64,000 bases of DNA from Flavisolibacter tropicus (GCF_001644645.1 NZ_CP011390.1:4598501-4662500); one strand, 5' to 3'; numbered from the stretch's first letter, positions 35,489 through 44,181 are shown. Notes: a model not told the origin generated them from the sequence alone. Translations and numbers: made by a program.

Positions 35489-36274
35489 ATGAATCACCAA
35501 CGCTGCTTACACTATGTTTTAGGTCTTTTACTGTTAGTAATCACCTCTTTTTCGCCAGTATGTGCACAGGATTTCAGAGTCTTAACACCGGTTGAGTCTG
35601 CTTATTTTAAAAAAGTAAATGACATCATACGCAAGACCATGCCTACACAGATCGGTACGATGAAACTTGTTCAAATGGACTTGGTGGATGCCAGCACCAC
35701 TGAAAAAACAATGCTTGCTGAACATCCGAAAAATAAGGGGCCCTATAGATTGGGTTGTTCTATTGAATATGGTAAAACAATTGACCAAGTAAAAACAGAC
35801 TCCAAGCTGGAAGAAGCCATTAACAAGGCCTTGAACGATGGTAATGAAGCAAAAGAAAGAGAACTGAATGATAAGATGTCACAAGTGGTATCCGAGCAGC
35901 GCTGCCGTGTAGACATCATGATAAATTACGATTTACTCAATTTCAATTATGTAAAGGGCAAGGTGATACCTATGCCGATAAAGGATGCTGTAGCCTATCG
36001 TAGCCTGTTTACGGAGGATGTAGGGGAAGGCGTTACCTATTTGATAGGCACCTATGTAGGTGTAGGCGAATTTAAAGCAGCTAAAAATCAACCCTTCGAA
36101 GGAACTGATGGAGGTGTTTTTGAAGCAGAAGCAAAAAAAGAGGCTACTGAGGAAATGACCATTGAAAACGTTGTATTTCGGATTTATGCCGCTCCAGCTA
36201 TTGCCGACCAGCTAATTAAACAAATGGATATTGCTGGTTTGAAGGCTATCTTGGGTAAAAAGCTAACTCCCTAA
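35489..36274 (+). CDS. Secreted hypothetical protein (261 aa)
   Basis: A signal peptide (YVLGLLLLVITSFSPVCAQ) precedes a 230-residue soluble domain. It has strands such as TMKLVQMDLVDAST, YRLGCSIEYGKTI and CRVDIMINYDLLNFNY, and a helix-rich Glu/Lys segment in the middle and near the end. I do not recognise the family; it may be a periplasmic binding or scaffold protein. It is probably a single-gene transcript: a good -7 box and hairpin lie upstream and a strong terminator directly downstream. Confidence 0.75.
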   Translation: MNHQRCLHYVLGLLLLVITSFSPVCAQDFRVLTPVESAYFKKVNDIIRKTMPTQIGTMKLVQMDLVDASTTEKTMLAEHPKNKGPYRLGCSIEYGKTIDQVKTDSKLEEAINKALNDGNEAKERELNDKMSQVVSEQRCRVDIMINYDLLNFNYVKGKVIPMPIKDAVAYRSLFTEDVGEGVTYLIGTYVGVGEFKAAKNQPFEGTDGGVFEAEAKKEATEEMTIENVVFRIYAAPAIADQLIKQMDIAGLKAILGKKLTP

Positions 36275-36291
36275 TAACTGACAAGAAAGAG

Positions 36292-36321
36292 ATAAAAGGC
36301 GCATGATCATGCGCCTTTTAT
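36292..36321. terminator. 30-bp perfect palindrome, bidirectional terminator
   Basis: ataaaaggcgcatga and its exact reverse complement abut at 36306/36307. It lies 17 bp after the stop codon of the 35.5-kb gene. No loop is specified, but the RNA would form a stable hairpin followed by uridines. Confidence 0.85.
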
Positions 36322-36350
36322 TATTGGGATCATTGCCATTTATAGGATAC

Positions 36351-36473
36351 TCTTTTCCCAGACGAGTCTCACTTCCTGGCTTTTGTGTTGCAGGTGTGGA
36401 CTTGGCGGCCATGCACCAGCAGTCTGCTACTTCTTATGGGGCAAACCCACATCCTTACGCCGTTCTTGGTGTT
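36351..36473. repeat. Dispersed repeat A, copy 1 (123 bp)
   Basis: Matches 37992-38114 over 123 bp with about five differences and no gap, and the first ~65 bp match 52512-52575. All share the word gacgagtctcacttcctggc. A frame open across this copy is interrupted in the other copies (tag in place of ttg), so it is not a gene. Copies 1 and 2 are direct repeats flanking the Tudor-like gene. Confidence 0.9.
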
Positions 36474-36724
36474 GAGGCGAAGGGTATGAGTCTGGCTTAC
36501 CAACAACTTTTACTGTCAGGCATAGTTTTCCAAAAGAATTGGAGCTTATTAAGTTCAGTTGTTGGTGCAACATCCGAACAAGGGCTAGGAGGAACACCAA
36601 CAATGGCGTAAAAGGCCTGTGCTTCTGATGAAAAGCGCCTAATCAGTGATGAAAAATATTTGCCCAACAAGGACTCTTTAGAAATCTTTCTTATATTAAT
36701 GTGATATAACCGAAACCTCCATTT

Positions 36725-37963
36725 ATGCTAATGCTAGCCCGGAAAAATGATAAAGCCAGTTCAGTCCCTCTTTTTAAAAAAAATCATCTCACTGGAAAGT
36801 TGATTTTTAATTTGCTCTTCCTCTTCATTTTTTCATTTTTATCTTCAGCACAAACCATAGGTTCTAAAGTTTCGTTTAAGGGTACCGATGGAAGAACTTA
36901 TACCGGTATCATTAAGGAAATAAAAGGTAACCAGTACAAAATAAAATACGATAGTTACGATTACGAAGCCTGGGCTCAGCAGAGTCAGTTCACCCTTTTA
37001 AATAATACCAATGCAAATATCATCAGCATCGGTACGAGGATTTCATTTCCCGGAACAGATGGAAAAACATATACAGGTATTATAAAAGAGATACAGGGCA
37101 ACCAATATAAAGTAAAATATGATGGTTACGACTTTGAAGCTTGGTTACAGCGAAATCAATTCACGGTGATCGGGGAAAATACTATAGCCACACCTGAAAT
37201 TAAGCAACCTGCAAAAAATGGTGATTGGAAAGTAGGCGATAAAGTAGAAGCGTATGATATGTATAAGGACAAGTGGTATAATGGAACAATTACTATTGTT
37301 TTAACTGATTATAATCCGCAGCAGTGGCGGGTAACGTTTGATAACCCGAAGGAACACACGTTTGAATACTTGTCATTAACAGCTCAGCAAATAAGACCTA
37401 GAGGAATAAGGGGCGCCGCTTTTACATTGAATACCCGTGTTGATGCCTATTATGCTTCCGGTACACCCAAAGGAAGAGCCACGATTATTGAGATAAAAGA
37501 TAACGGAAGGTATAAAGTGCACTACGACGGATGCGGTGCATACCGCGACGAAGAAGTGGACTGGAGCCAGGTTAAACCGGAGTCTACTGTTTCATCAAAC
37601 CACACTGACATCACAGCCCTGTATGGCAAATGGGCTATGTTTGTGTATGGTTACCCAAACACCGTAATTCATGGAGACAATGTTTACAGGGAGTATAGTA
37701 TGGGTGCGAAAGCACCTCCGCTGCAAATAAATGCTGACGGTACTTATGTGTGGTATGATGAATACAATAAACCTCCGGTAAAAGGAAATTGGGCAACACA
37801 TGCAAAGATTGAAGGATTAACAATGGGTACAGAAGCTGAAAATGGAATTGTGCTTAAGGATTCACATGGTGTTCTCTGGAAAATTCATAAAGACAGGCAG
37901 GACCACATTGAGGCTAGAACCATGTGCAGTGGAACAACACAAGGAGGAACGAGAATTAGATAA
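36725..37963 (+). CDS. Secreted protein with tandem Tudor/agenet-like repeats
   Basis: A 412-residue exported protein (signal at about residues 25-44, LIFNLLFLFIFSFLSSAQ). Residues 45-93 and 98-148 are a near-identical pair: GSKVSFKGTDGRTYTGIIKE / KYDSYDYEAW and GTRISFPGTDGKTYTGIIKE / KYDGYDFEAW. Two further units follow (GDKVEAYDMYKDKWYNGTIT and NTRVDAYYASGTPKGRATII), each of the short beta-barrel type seen in Tudor, agenet and DUF-like chromo folds. The C-terminal 110 residues look like a separate domain (GKWAMFVYGYPNTVIHGDN). Such domains bind peptides or nucleic acids in eukaryotes, but the function here is unknown. It is flanked by repeat A. Confidence 0.85.
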   Translation: MLMLARKNDKASSVPLFKKNHLTGKLIFNLLFLFIFSFLSSAQTIGSKVSFKGTDGRTYTGIIKEIKGNQYKIKYDSYDYEAWAQQSQFTLLNNTNANIISIGTRISFPGTDGKTYTGIIKEIQGNQYKVKYDGYDFEAWLQRNQFTVIGENTIATPEIKQPAKNGDWKVGDKVEAYDMYKDKWYNGTITIVLTDYNPQQWRVTFDNPKEHTFEYLSLTAQQIRPRGIRGAAFTLNTRVDAYYASGTPKGRATIIEIKDNGRYKVHYDGCGAYRDEEVDWSQVKPESTVSSNHTDITALYGKWAMFVYGYPNTVIHGDNVYREYSMGAKAPPLQINADGTYVWYDEYNKPPVKGNWATHAKIEGLTMGTEAENGIVLKDSHGVLWKIHKDRQDHIEARTMCSGTTQGGTRIR

Positions 37964-37991
37964 AAATTAATTTAATTAAGAGTAGACAGCT

Positions 37992-38114
37992 TCTTTTCCC
38001 CGACGAGTCTCACTTCCTGGCTTCTGTGTAGCAGGTGTGGACTTGGCGGCCATGCACTAGCAGTCTGCTACTTCTTATGGGGCAAACCCACATCCTTACG
38101 CTGTTCTTGGTGTT
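37992..38114. repeat. Dispersed repeat A, copy 2 (123 bp)
   Basis: Direct-orientation partner of 36351-36473 (about 96% identical), starting 28 bp after the stop codon of the Tudor-like gene. After position 38114 the two copies diverge abruptly. Confidence 0.9.
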
Positions 38115-38198
38115 CCATCGGGCTTTGTGCTGTGGCTGCATCAACAGCAAAACGTACATAAATCTTATGGACAAGATGTAATTAAATATATACCTACG

Positions 38199-38255
38199 GA
38201 AAAGCCCCTTTTTGAAGGGGCTTTCTATTTTAAAGAATAAAGTATTACATACTTC
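38199..38255 (-). repeat. Short diverged copy of the icmF 3' end and terminator
   Basis: The hairpin aaagcccctt / aaggggcttt (38201-38224) and then ttacatacttc (to 38255) align with the icmF terminator and last codons at 41449 and 45249. Spacing is two bases shorter and identity is lower than between the other two copies. It probably still works as a terminator. Confidence 0.6.
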
Positions 38256-38350
38256 CTTTTTCCGGACATATATCCGCTGCGTTGCTTTGTTCAGTTGCAC
38301 AGACCCAGCGTAGAAGACGGATACAAGAAAGCTTGCAATCTAGTCCTAAT

Positions 38351-38410
38351 GACCACCGCCGTGTCCCTTGTCAGGCGCAGGGCTGGGAAAAGGAGACACG
38401 GCGGGGACCC
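38351..38410. repeat. Dispersed hairpin repeat B, copy 1 (60 bp)
   Basis: A 10-bp stem ccgccgtgtc (38356-38365) pairs with gacacggcgg (38395-38404); the loop holds gcgcagggctggg. The same 60 bp recur at 41381-41440 with a few differences and in the same orientation. The metX-metZ-osmC block lies between them. Confidence 0.9.
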
Positions 38411-38691
38411 AAGATGAAAAAGTTAACACTTACTGAGTAATTGAATATTATAAATGCTGTAACTAGCGAACTTATTTATGAGGGTGCGTTGCATCCAAGG
38501 GTTAAAATGTGTTTCATATACCTATAGATAATATAAATGTAATGGTCAAGGAAAGCAGGCTCCTTCCAATTTTACGATTTAGACAATCTAAGGATTTCGT
38601 AAAAGCTTCACTTGAAAGCATACAGGAGAGAAACAAGTTATTTATGCTATCATTACAAAAGTTCTAATTGGAATTAGAGGAGACGTTATAA

Positions 38692-39771
38692 ATGGATAAG
38701 CGTGTTTTAAATTATGATCATAAGTTAGTATTAGAGAATGGTAGCGTTCTGGAAGGTTTAACAATTACCTATCATACTGCTGGTGAACTAAATGAGAAAA
38801 GGGATAATGTTATATGGGTATGCCATGCCTTAACTGCCAATAGTGATGTAAGTTCTTGGTGGCCAGGTATGGTAGGAAAGGGATGTGTACTAGATACCGA
38901 TAATTATTTTATCGTTTGCGTTAACATTTTGGGCTCTCATTATGGTACCACCGGGCCACTTCATACATGTCCGAACACTAAAAGTCCTTATTATCATAGT
39001 TTCCCACTTATCACTATTCGTGATATGGTACAAGTGCAGGAAATTGTGCGTCAACATGAACAGATATCAAAGATTCAATTATTAATTGGAGGTAGTATGG
39101 GGGGGTATCAAGCACTTGAATGGAGTGTTATGTATCCTCAGGTAATTCAGAAAATGGTACTGTTAGCTACTTCAGCTCATGAGTCATCTTGGGGGATAGC
39201 CATTCATACAGCCCAGCGTATGGCTATTGAAACAGATACGACTTGGCTTGAAAAAACGGATACGGCCGGTAGTAAAGGGTTGGCAGTTGCCAGGGCAATT
39301 GGGATGCTAACATACAGAACGTATGAAGCCTTTGAGAGTACCCAGCGAGATGAAGATATTCATATGACTGATGGTTTTAAAGCCGCGAGTTATATGAGAT
39401 ATCAAGGCGAAAAATTAGTAAAACGATTTAATGCTTTTAGTTATTACATTTTAACGAAAGCAATGGATACGCATAATTTGGCCAGAAATAGGGCTGAAAG
39501 TATTGAAGTTGTTCTGCAAAACATTAGTATACCGACATTAGTTATTAGTATACACGAAGATTTGCTCTGCCCACCACAAGAACAGAAATATTTATATGAA
39601 AACTTACAAAGTGCTTCATTAATTAGTATAAAATCTAGCTTTGGTCATGATGGCTTTCTCATTGAGACCCATCAAATAAGTAAGCATATAAAAGATTGGT
39701 TAAACAACTATTCCTTACATCAACCACCTATAGAAAAGAATACTGACGAGGTGGTGAAAATAAAAAATTGA
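38692..39771 (+). CDS. metX: Homoserine O-acetyltransferase (MetX family)
   Basis: A 359-residue alpha/beta-hydrolase-fold acyltransferase. The nucleophile is Ser135 in LIGGSMGGYQALEW, the acid lies in SIHEDLLCPP and the His in SSFGHDGFLIE. HALTANSDVSSWWPGM and NILGSHYGTTGP are MetX signatures, and MDTHNLARNR is another. The enzyme activates homoserine with acetyl-CoA (or, in some subfamilies, succinyl-CoA). Notably it is preceded by a Shine-Dalgarno-like agaggag, which most genes in this window lack, and its codon use is more AT-rich than that of hom. No second SAM riboswitch is visible upstream. Confidence 0.92.
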   Translation: MDKRVLNYDHKLVLENGSVLEGLTITYHTAGELNEKRDNVIWVCHALTANSDVSSWWPGMVGKGCVLDTDNYFIVCVNILGSHYGTTGPLHTCPNTKSPYYHSFPLITIRDMVQVQEIVRQHEQISKIQLLIGGSMGGYQALEWSVMYPQVIQKMVLLATSAHESSWGIAIHTAQRMAIETDTTWLEKTDTAGSKGLAVARAIGMLTYRTYEAFESTQRDEDIHMTDGFKAASYMRYQGEKLVKRFNAFSYYILTKAMDTHNLARNRAESIEVVLQNISIPTLVISIHEDLLCPPQEQKYLYENLQSASLISIKSSFGHDGFLIETHQISKHIKDWLNNYSLHQPPIEKNTDEVVKIKN

Positions 39772-39775
39772 ATCT

Positions 39776-40942
39776 ATGGAGCTTCATCCGGTTACACAAC
39801 TTATTCGCACCCAAATCGAGCAAACGGGTGAAAAGGAGCATTCATCACCACTCTTCTTAACGAGTTCTTTTTGCTTTGATAATGCAGAAAGCATGCGTGC
39901 TACTTTTGCTGACGAAACAGATGAAAACATTTACAGCCGTTTCTCGAATCCAAACGTCGATGAGTTTGTGCAGAGGATTTGCATTCTAGAGCAAGCTGAA
40001 GATGGGTTTGCTACCGCATCTGGCATGAGCGCAGTATTTGCTTCTTTCATGGCATTGCTAAAAAGTGGAGATCATTTGCTTATTTGCCGTTCTGTTTTTG
40101 GTAGTACACATACTGTGGTGGCAAAATATCTTCCAAAGTACGGGATTGAATACACCTATGTTGAAGCGGATCGTATTGAAAGTTGGGAGGCTGAAATAAA
40201 ATCGAATACGAAGATGATTTATCTGGAAACGCCTACCAATCCTGGCCTTGATATTATCGATCTGGAAGCTGTATCGAAATTAAAAGAGAAATACAACTTG
40301 ATTTTAAATGTAGATAATTGCTTTGCCACACCCGTTTCTCAAAAGCCAATTTGTTTGGGTGCTGATTTGGTAGTGCACTCTGCTACAAAATGGATAGACG
40401 GCCAGGGCCGTGTATTAGGTGGAGTAGTAGTAGGGAAGAAGGAACTGATTAACGAGATCTATTTGTTTTGCCGTGCTACGGGACCTTCCTTATCGCCTTT
40501 TAATGCATGGTTACTAAGCAGGAGTTTAGAAACATTAGATGTTAGAATGGAACGGCATGCGGCGAATGCATTATTTATTGCTTCAGAACTAGAGGGGCAC
40601 AAAGAGTTAGCATGGGTAAAATATCCTTTTCTACCAAGCCATCCGCAGTATGAAATAGCGCGCAAACAGATGCGCGATGGTGGCGGGATATTGTGCTTTG
40701 AATTAAAGGGAGGTTTAGAGAAGGGGCGTCAATTTCTGAATCGGCTTCGACTCTTATCATTAACGGCTAATCTTGGCGATACGCGCAGTATTGCTTCTCA
40801 TCCTGCTAGCACAACACATGCGAAACTAACAGAAGAAGAAAGAGCAGCCGTAGGTATTACTCCAGGACTCATACGCATTTCAATTGGTCTGGAACATCGG
40901 GATGACATTTTATTTGATATTACTCAAGCACTTGATAATTGA
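39776..40942 (+). CDS. metZ: O-acyl-homoserine sulfhydrylase (MetZ-like PLP enzyme)
   Basis: A 388-residue Cys/Met metabolism PLP enzyme with YSRFSNPNVDEF (PLP phosphate site), ATASGMSAVFA, YLETPTNPGLDI, and the Schiff-base lysine Lys205 in VVHSATKWIDGQGR. The GQGR after the lysine motif and LTSSFCFDNAESM are typical of MetZ (direct sulfhydrylation of O-acyl-homoserine to homocysteine), distinguishing it from the CGS-like enzyme at 31.1 kb (KYLGGHSD). The gap to metX is 4 bp, so they are co-translated. Together metX and metZ form a short route to homocysteine. Confidence 0.9.
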   Translation: MELHPVTQLIRTQIEQTGEKEHSSPLFLTSSFCFDNAESMRATFADETDENIYSRFSNPNVDEFVQRICILEQAEDGFATASGMSAVFASFMALLKSGDHLLICRSVFGSTHTVVAKYLPKYGIEYTYVEADRIESWEAEIKSNTKMIYLETPTNPGLDIIDLEAVSKLKEKYNLILNVDNCFATPVSQKPICLGADLVVHSATKWIDGQGRVLGGVVVGKKELINEIYLFCRATGPSLSPFNAWLLSRSLETLDVRMERHAANALFIASELEGHKELAWVKYPFLPSHPQYEIARKQMRDGGGILCFELKGGLEKGRQFLNRLRLLSLTANLGDTRSIASHPASTTHAKLTEEERAAVGITPGLIRISIGLEHRDDILFDITQALDN

Positions 40943-40967
40943 ACATGATAAAAAAGGGCCACAATTT

Positions 40968-41363
40968 ATGAAAACAACTACTATTTGGAAAGGTGGGAAA
41001 TCCTACGAAAGCATACATCCCAATAAGTCAACTATCCATATTGATGCTGCTGGCGGATTTAATCCCAAAGCACTTTTGTTAAGTGGGCTGGCAAGTTGTT
41101 CGGGCGTTGATATTGTTGATATTTTAGAAAAGATGCGGGTACCTTTCGCTGATCTAAAGATAGAAGTAGAGGCCGATCAGACAGAAGAGTATCCACGTGT
41201 ATTTAAAGATATCAATATTGTGTATTCAATCGCAACCGATGAAGAGAACAGGGATAAGGTAATTAAAGCGATAGATCTTTCTTTAGAAAAGTATTGTGGT
41301 GTAGCAGCTATGTTGAAAAAGAATTCAAAAATTAATTATACCCTTACGATCCAAGCGGTTTAA
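40968..41363 (+). CDS. OsmC-family protein
   Basis: A 131-residue OsmC/Ohr-fold protein with both typical cysteines: the first in LSGLASCSGVDIVDIL and the second in LEKYCGVAAML. The family contains peroxide reductases and proteins of unknown sulfur function. The start at 40968 (MKTTTIWKGG) is right for the family. It follows metZ by 25 bp. In many Bacteroidota an OsmC gene sits in the met operon, and a role in sulfur transfer to acyl-homoserine has been proposed in general terms; that is inference for this one. Confidence 0.9.
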   Translation: MKTTTIWKGGKSYESIHPNKSTIHIDAAGGFNPKALLLSGLASCSGVDIVDILEKMRVPFADLKIEVEADQTEEYPRVFKDINIVYSIATDEENRDKVIKAIDLSLEKYCGVAAMLKKNSKINYTLTIQAV

Positions 41364-41380
41364 GGATATGATGTTCTAAC

Positions 41381-41440
41381 GGCCGCCGCCGTGTCCGTTG
41401 CCACGCGCAGGGCTGGGCAAAGGAGACACGGCGGGGACCG
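41381..41440. repeat. Dispersed hairpin repeat B, copy 2 (60 bp)
   Basis: Direct repeat of 38351-38410 with the same stem (ccgccgtgtc / gacacggcgg) and the loop word gcgcagggctggg. It begins 17 bp after the osmC stop codon and ends 7 bp before the duplicated icmF terminator. Confidence 0.9.
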
Positions 41441-41447
41441 AAAAAAC

Positions 41448-42115
41448 AGAAAAGCCCCTTCTTGAAGGGGCTTTTCTTTTATCAAGACTATAGATGTTAC
41501 ATACTTCTTCTGTACTGACCACCCACTTCATACAACGCATTAGTGATCTGACCCAGCGAGCAATACTTCACCGTCTCCATCAATTCAGCAAACAAGTTGC
41601 TGTTGTTGATCGCTGCTTCTTTTAATCGCTTTAGACTCATTTCGCTCTTCGCCTCATTACGCTTCCAGAAGGCCTGCAGGTTTTGGATCTGCTGCTCTTT
41701 TTCTTCCTTGGTAGAGCGGATCACTTCGGCTGGTAATACCGTTGGTGAGCCATTCTTATTCAGGAAGGTATTTACACCAATCAGCGGCAATTCACCCGTA
41801 TGTTTTTGGTGCTCGTAATACAAGCTTTCTTCCTGGATCTTGTTACGCTGGTACATGCGCTCCATAGCGCCCAATACACCGCCGCGTTCAGTAATACGAT
41901 CAAACTCAGCGAGTACTGCTTCTTCTACCAGGTCAGTTAATTCTTCGATGGCAAAAGAACCTTGGATGAAGTTTTCTGTTTTGGCAGAACCCAACTCGCG
42001 GTTGATGATCAACTGGATGGCCATGGCTCTACGTACACTCTCTTCTGTAGGTGTAGTAATAGCCTCATCGTATGCATTTGTGTGTAGCGAGTTACAGTTG
42101 TCGTAAATCGCATAT
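41448..42115 (-). repeat. 668-bp direct duplication of the icmF 3' end and terminator
   Basis: 41448-42115 aligns with 45248-45915 at a constant offset of 3800 with no indel and nine base differences counted by eye. The duplicated block contains the terminator (aaagcccctt hairpin) and the last 206 codons of icmF. Homology stops sharply at 42115/45915. Confidence 0.96.
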
Positions 42116-42153
42116 TTGAAGGCTAACGTGTCCATTTTGCCAACTGATGTCAA
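41497..42153 (-). pseudogene. Truncated icmF copy (C-terminal 206 residues)
   Basis: This frame encodes the last part of the IcmF mutase domain, from [19 protein letters not shown] to the C-terminal GGQYRRSM, preceded by 13 unrelated codons from new sequence. It lacks the B12 and G domains and most of the mutase barrel, so it cannot be an active mutase. Yet its protein is residue-for-residue identical to the C-terminus of the intact IcmF: eight of the nine base differences are in codons and all eight are synonymous. It may be an untranslated relic, or a translated fragment; the sequence alone does not show a promoter for it. Confidence 0.9.
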
Positions 42154-42191
42154 AGAATTGACGGTTTATCCATTCTGCTTTAGCGCCCGCA

Positions 42192-43307
42192 ATGAACCTC
42201 TGTATTTTTCGGAAAAAGCCTGTGATACTCCGATTCTACATTCTATTAATAGTACTGGTTGGAAGCACTGGCATTCAGGCCCAAAAGGATTATAAATGGG
42301 AGCGGGAGCATCCAGGGGCACTACTAAAGCCCAAGGCAGACCCTGTTGCCGGCTTTAGGGCTACATCCATCTTTGATGTTCTTAATCAAATTCCATTGTT
42401 GAATAAACCCCGAGGGTTTGAAGTACGGGAAGGCGCTTCAGCGCGCTTGCATGGAAAGATTTATAAAGGTTACTTAATGGTAGGCCTGCCTTTATACTAC
42501 CGTTGGGGCAATGGTCCCTTGGAGAAACAAGGCGAGTACTACATGGCCAATATTTATATCAACGACCGGGAAGAGCTGCGGAATATTTATAGTTTTTTAC
42601 TTAGTGAAGAAACAGACAAGTTGAACCTACCACCAATATTTACGGATACGTTTGCGGTATCTTATCAAACTATCAATGGTTACTCTGTGGGAGTTTCCAG
42701 AAGCCGGGTCAACCAGAACTTATATATTCTAAACCCGCGTAAGCGTCCTTGCTTTATACCAACCACTAAGGAACAATTCATTAAGCTTTGGATAGGTAAA
42801 CTAGGCCTTGATATAGCAAAGGAAAAGGGAAATATGGAAGAGACAAAAGGCTTTCTTAAAGACGTAAAGGGCAATGCCGAGGCGGAAGCCAACATGCGGC
42901 AGACAATTAAGTTATCAGAACTGTGGTTAGATTTTTTAGTAGAGAAGAAAAAAAGGTATGAACAAAAGCTAGCCTCTTTAACCGCAGCAGAAAAGCAAGC
43001 GCCGGCTTATTGTGCCATGCCAAAAGATATGGCTGTTTTGCAAAAGAAAGGGTTTTATGTAAATAAGGTTACGGGAGACCTGCCTAATGAACTGGCAGAT
43101 GGAATTGAGGCTGAAAGTACTTCTCCCGTATTTCAATTCAATCCAGACTTCTTTGATCCTAAGCTGCCTAAAACAGCCTTTCAGTTAATTGTAATTAAAG
43201 ACGGTTTTCGGCAAGGCTGGAACGAGGGACCCTTAATGCCATTAGTGCAGGAGGACTTCTTTCCAAAAATAGATTTTAAGCTGCTGGAAGCATTGATGTA
43301 TAAGTGA
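42192..43307 (+). CDS. Secreted hypothetical protein (371 aa)
   Basis: A signal peptide (LRFYILLIVLVGSTGIQAQ) precedes a soluble domain with no recognised family. GEYYMANIYINDREELRNIY and PPIFTDTFAVSYQTINGYSV are beta-rich; a lysine-rich helical segment (RQTIKLSELWLDFLVEKKKR) lies in the middle, and the C-terminus ends MPLVQEDFFPKIDFKLLEA. It lies between the two icmF 3' copies. Codon use resembles the host more than that of the following two genes does, so it may be native. Confidence 0.7.
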   Translation: MNLCIFRKKPVILRFYILLIVLVGSTGIQAQKDYKWEREHPGALLKPKADPVAGFRATSIFDVLNQIPLLNKPRGFEVREGASARLHGKIYKGYLMVGLPLYYRWGNGPLEKQGEYYMANIYINDREELRNIYSFLLSEETDKLNLPPIFTDTFAVSYQTINGYSVGVSRSRVNQNLYILNPRKRPCFIPTTKEQFIKLWIGKLGLDIAKEKGNMEETKGFLKDVKGNAEAEANMRQTIKLSELWLDFLVEKKKRYEQKLASLTAAEKQAPAYCAMPKDMAVLQKKGFYVNKVTGDLPNELADGIEAESTSPVFQFNPDFFDPKLPKTAFQLIVIKDGFRQGWNEGPLMPLVQEDFFPKIDFKLLEALMYK

Positions 43308-43497
43308 TGGTATTGATTTGTATTTATCTATTAGAATCAATAGAAGCTAGGTTCGCATTGCTGCTACAAATTTGTTTCGATTTTGATTAATTATCAATCG
43401 CAAATGGAACAAGGAGTTGCGTGTATTAGATAGTTGTGCGTCATTGTATTGAACCATCCTACATATAAGAGACAAATAGAAATTTTGATAAAAAAAT

Positions 43498-44181
43498 ATG
43501 GACCAAACAACTCAAAAACTTTTCCTTTCAGAGCAAAAAGCAAAAGAATTATTTAAAGCTATTGAAGACAGAAGATTAATAATTCCTGGAAAATCAGAAA
43601 AGCAACTTTGCGATGAAATTATGCAAATTGCCAAAGAAGATTTTGGGGTAGAAAATCATTGGGGCAAAAAAATTGTAAGAACAGGTATTAATACTTTGCA
43701 ACCCTATGTGGCAGATCCTGCCGATTTGGTTATTCAAGATGATGATATACTGTTTTTTGATTTTCATCCCATTTTTGAAGGTTGGGAAGCAGACCTTGGC
43801 AGAACATATGTTTTAGGCAGCGATCCTTTAAAACAAAAGATAAAGAAAGATGTAGAAGCAGCTTGGTACGAAGGGAACAGTTGGTATTTTAAACAAGATA
43901 AACTTACAGGGGCAGATTTTTTTAACTACGCTACAGACTTGGCAAAACGCTACGGGTACGAATTTGGAAACGCCATTGCAGGACACATTATAGGTAAGTT
44001 TCCGCATGAACAACCAGATGACCCCAATGATTTGTGTCTAGACGTACATCCCGACAATCATAATGACATACTCCAGTTAGATAAACATGGAAACAAAAGG
44101 CATTGGATTCTAGAGCTACATTTTGTAGATAGGAAAAATAACATAGGTGCTTTTTTTGAGCAGTTACTAACAGCAGAATAA
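43498..44181 (+). CDS. M24-family (pita-bread) metallopeptidase-like protein
   Basis: A 227-residue protein of the aminopeptidase P/methionine aminopeptidase fold. Candidate metal ligands are in FFDFHPIFEGWEADLGRTY (two Asp), AGHIIGKFPHEQP (His) and LELHFVDRK (Glu). It lacks the N-terminal domain of full-length Xaa-Pro peptidases and one expected Glu/Asp position may be changed, so it may be catalytically different. It has higher A+T and a more Flavobacterium-like codon choice (many AAA, TTT, ATT) than its neighbours, suggesting recent transfer. It and the next gene are each followed by a hairpin-forming, cassette-like spacer. Confidence 0.85.
   Translation: MDQTTQKLFLSEQKAKELFKAIEDRRLIIPGKSEKQLCDEIMQIAKEDFGVENHWGKKIVRTGINTLQPYVADPADLVIQDDDILFFDFHPIFEGWEADLGRTYVLGSDPLKQKIKKDVEAAWYEGNSWYFKQDKLTGADFFNYATDLAKRYGYEFGNAIAGHIIGKFPHEQPDDPNDLCLDVHPDNHNDILQLDKHGNKRHWILELHFVDRKNNIGAFFEQLLTAE

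Noticed and set aside
36303..36611. A 102-codon open frame starting in the palindromic terminator
   Set aside because: It runs across repeat A and begins in a terminator; the other copies of the repeat have a stop in this frame. No protein features.
38010..38300. Minus-strand frame of 96 codons over repeat A copy 2
   Set aside because: It overlaps the terminator and the icmF remnant; its C-terminal part is the reverse of repeat A. No support.
38548..38565. Hairpin aagga/tcctt upstream of metX considered as a riboswitch part
   Set aside because: It has none of the conserved SAM-I core segments (no gaggga-gcccaatgaa or ggcaacc-like element) and no terminator follows.
40459..40760. Antisense frames in metZ
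   Set aside because: Overlap a clear PLP-enzyme gene on the other strand.
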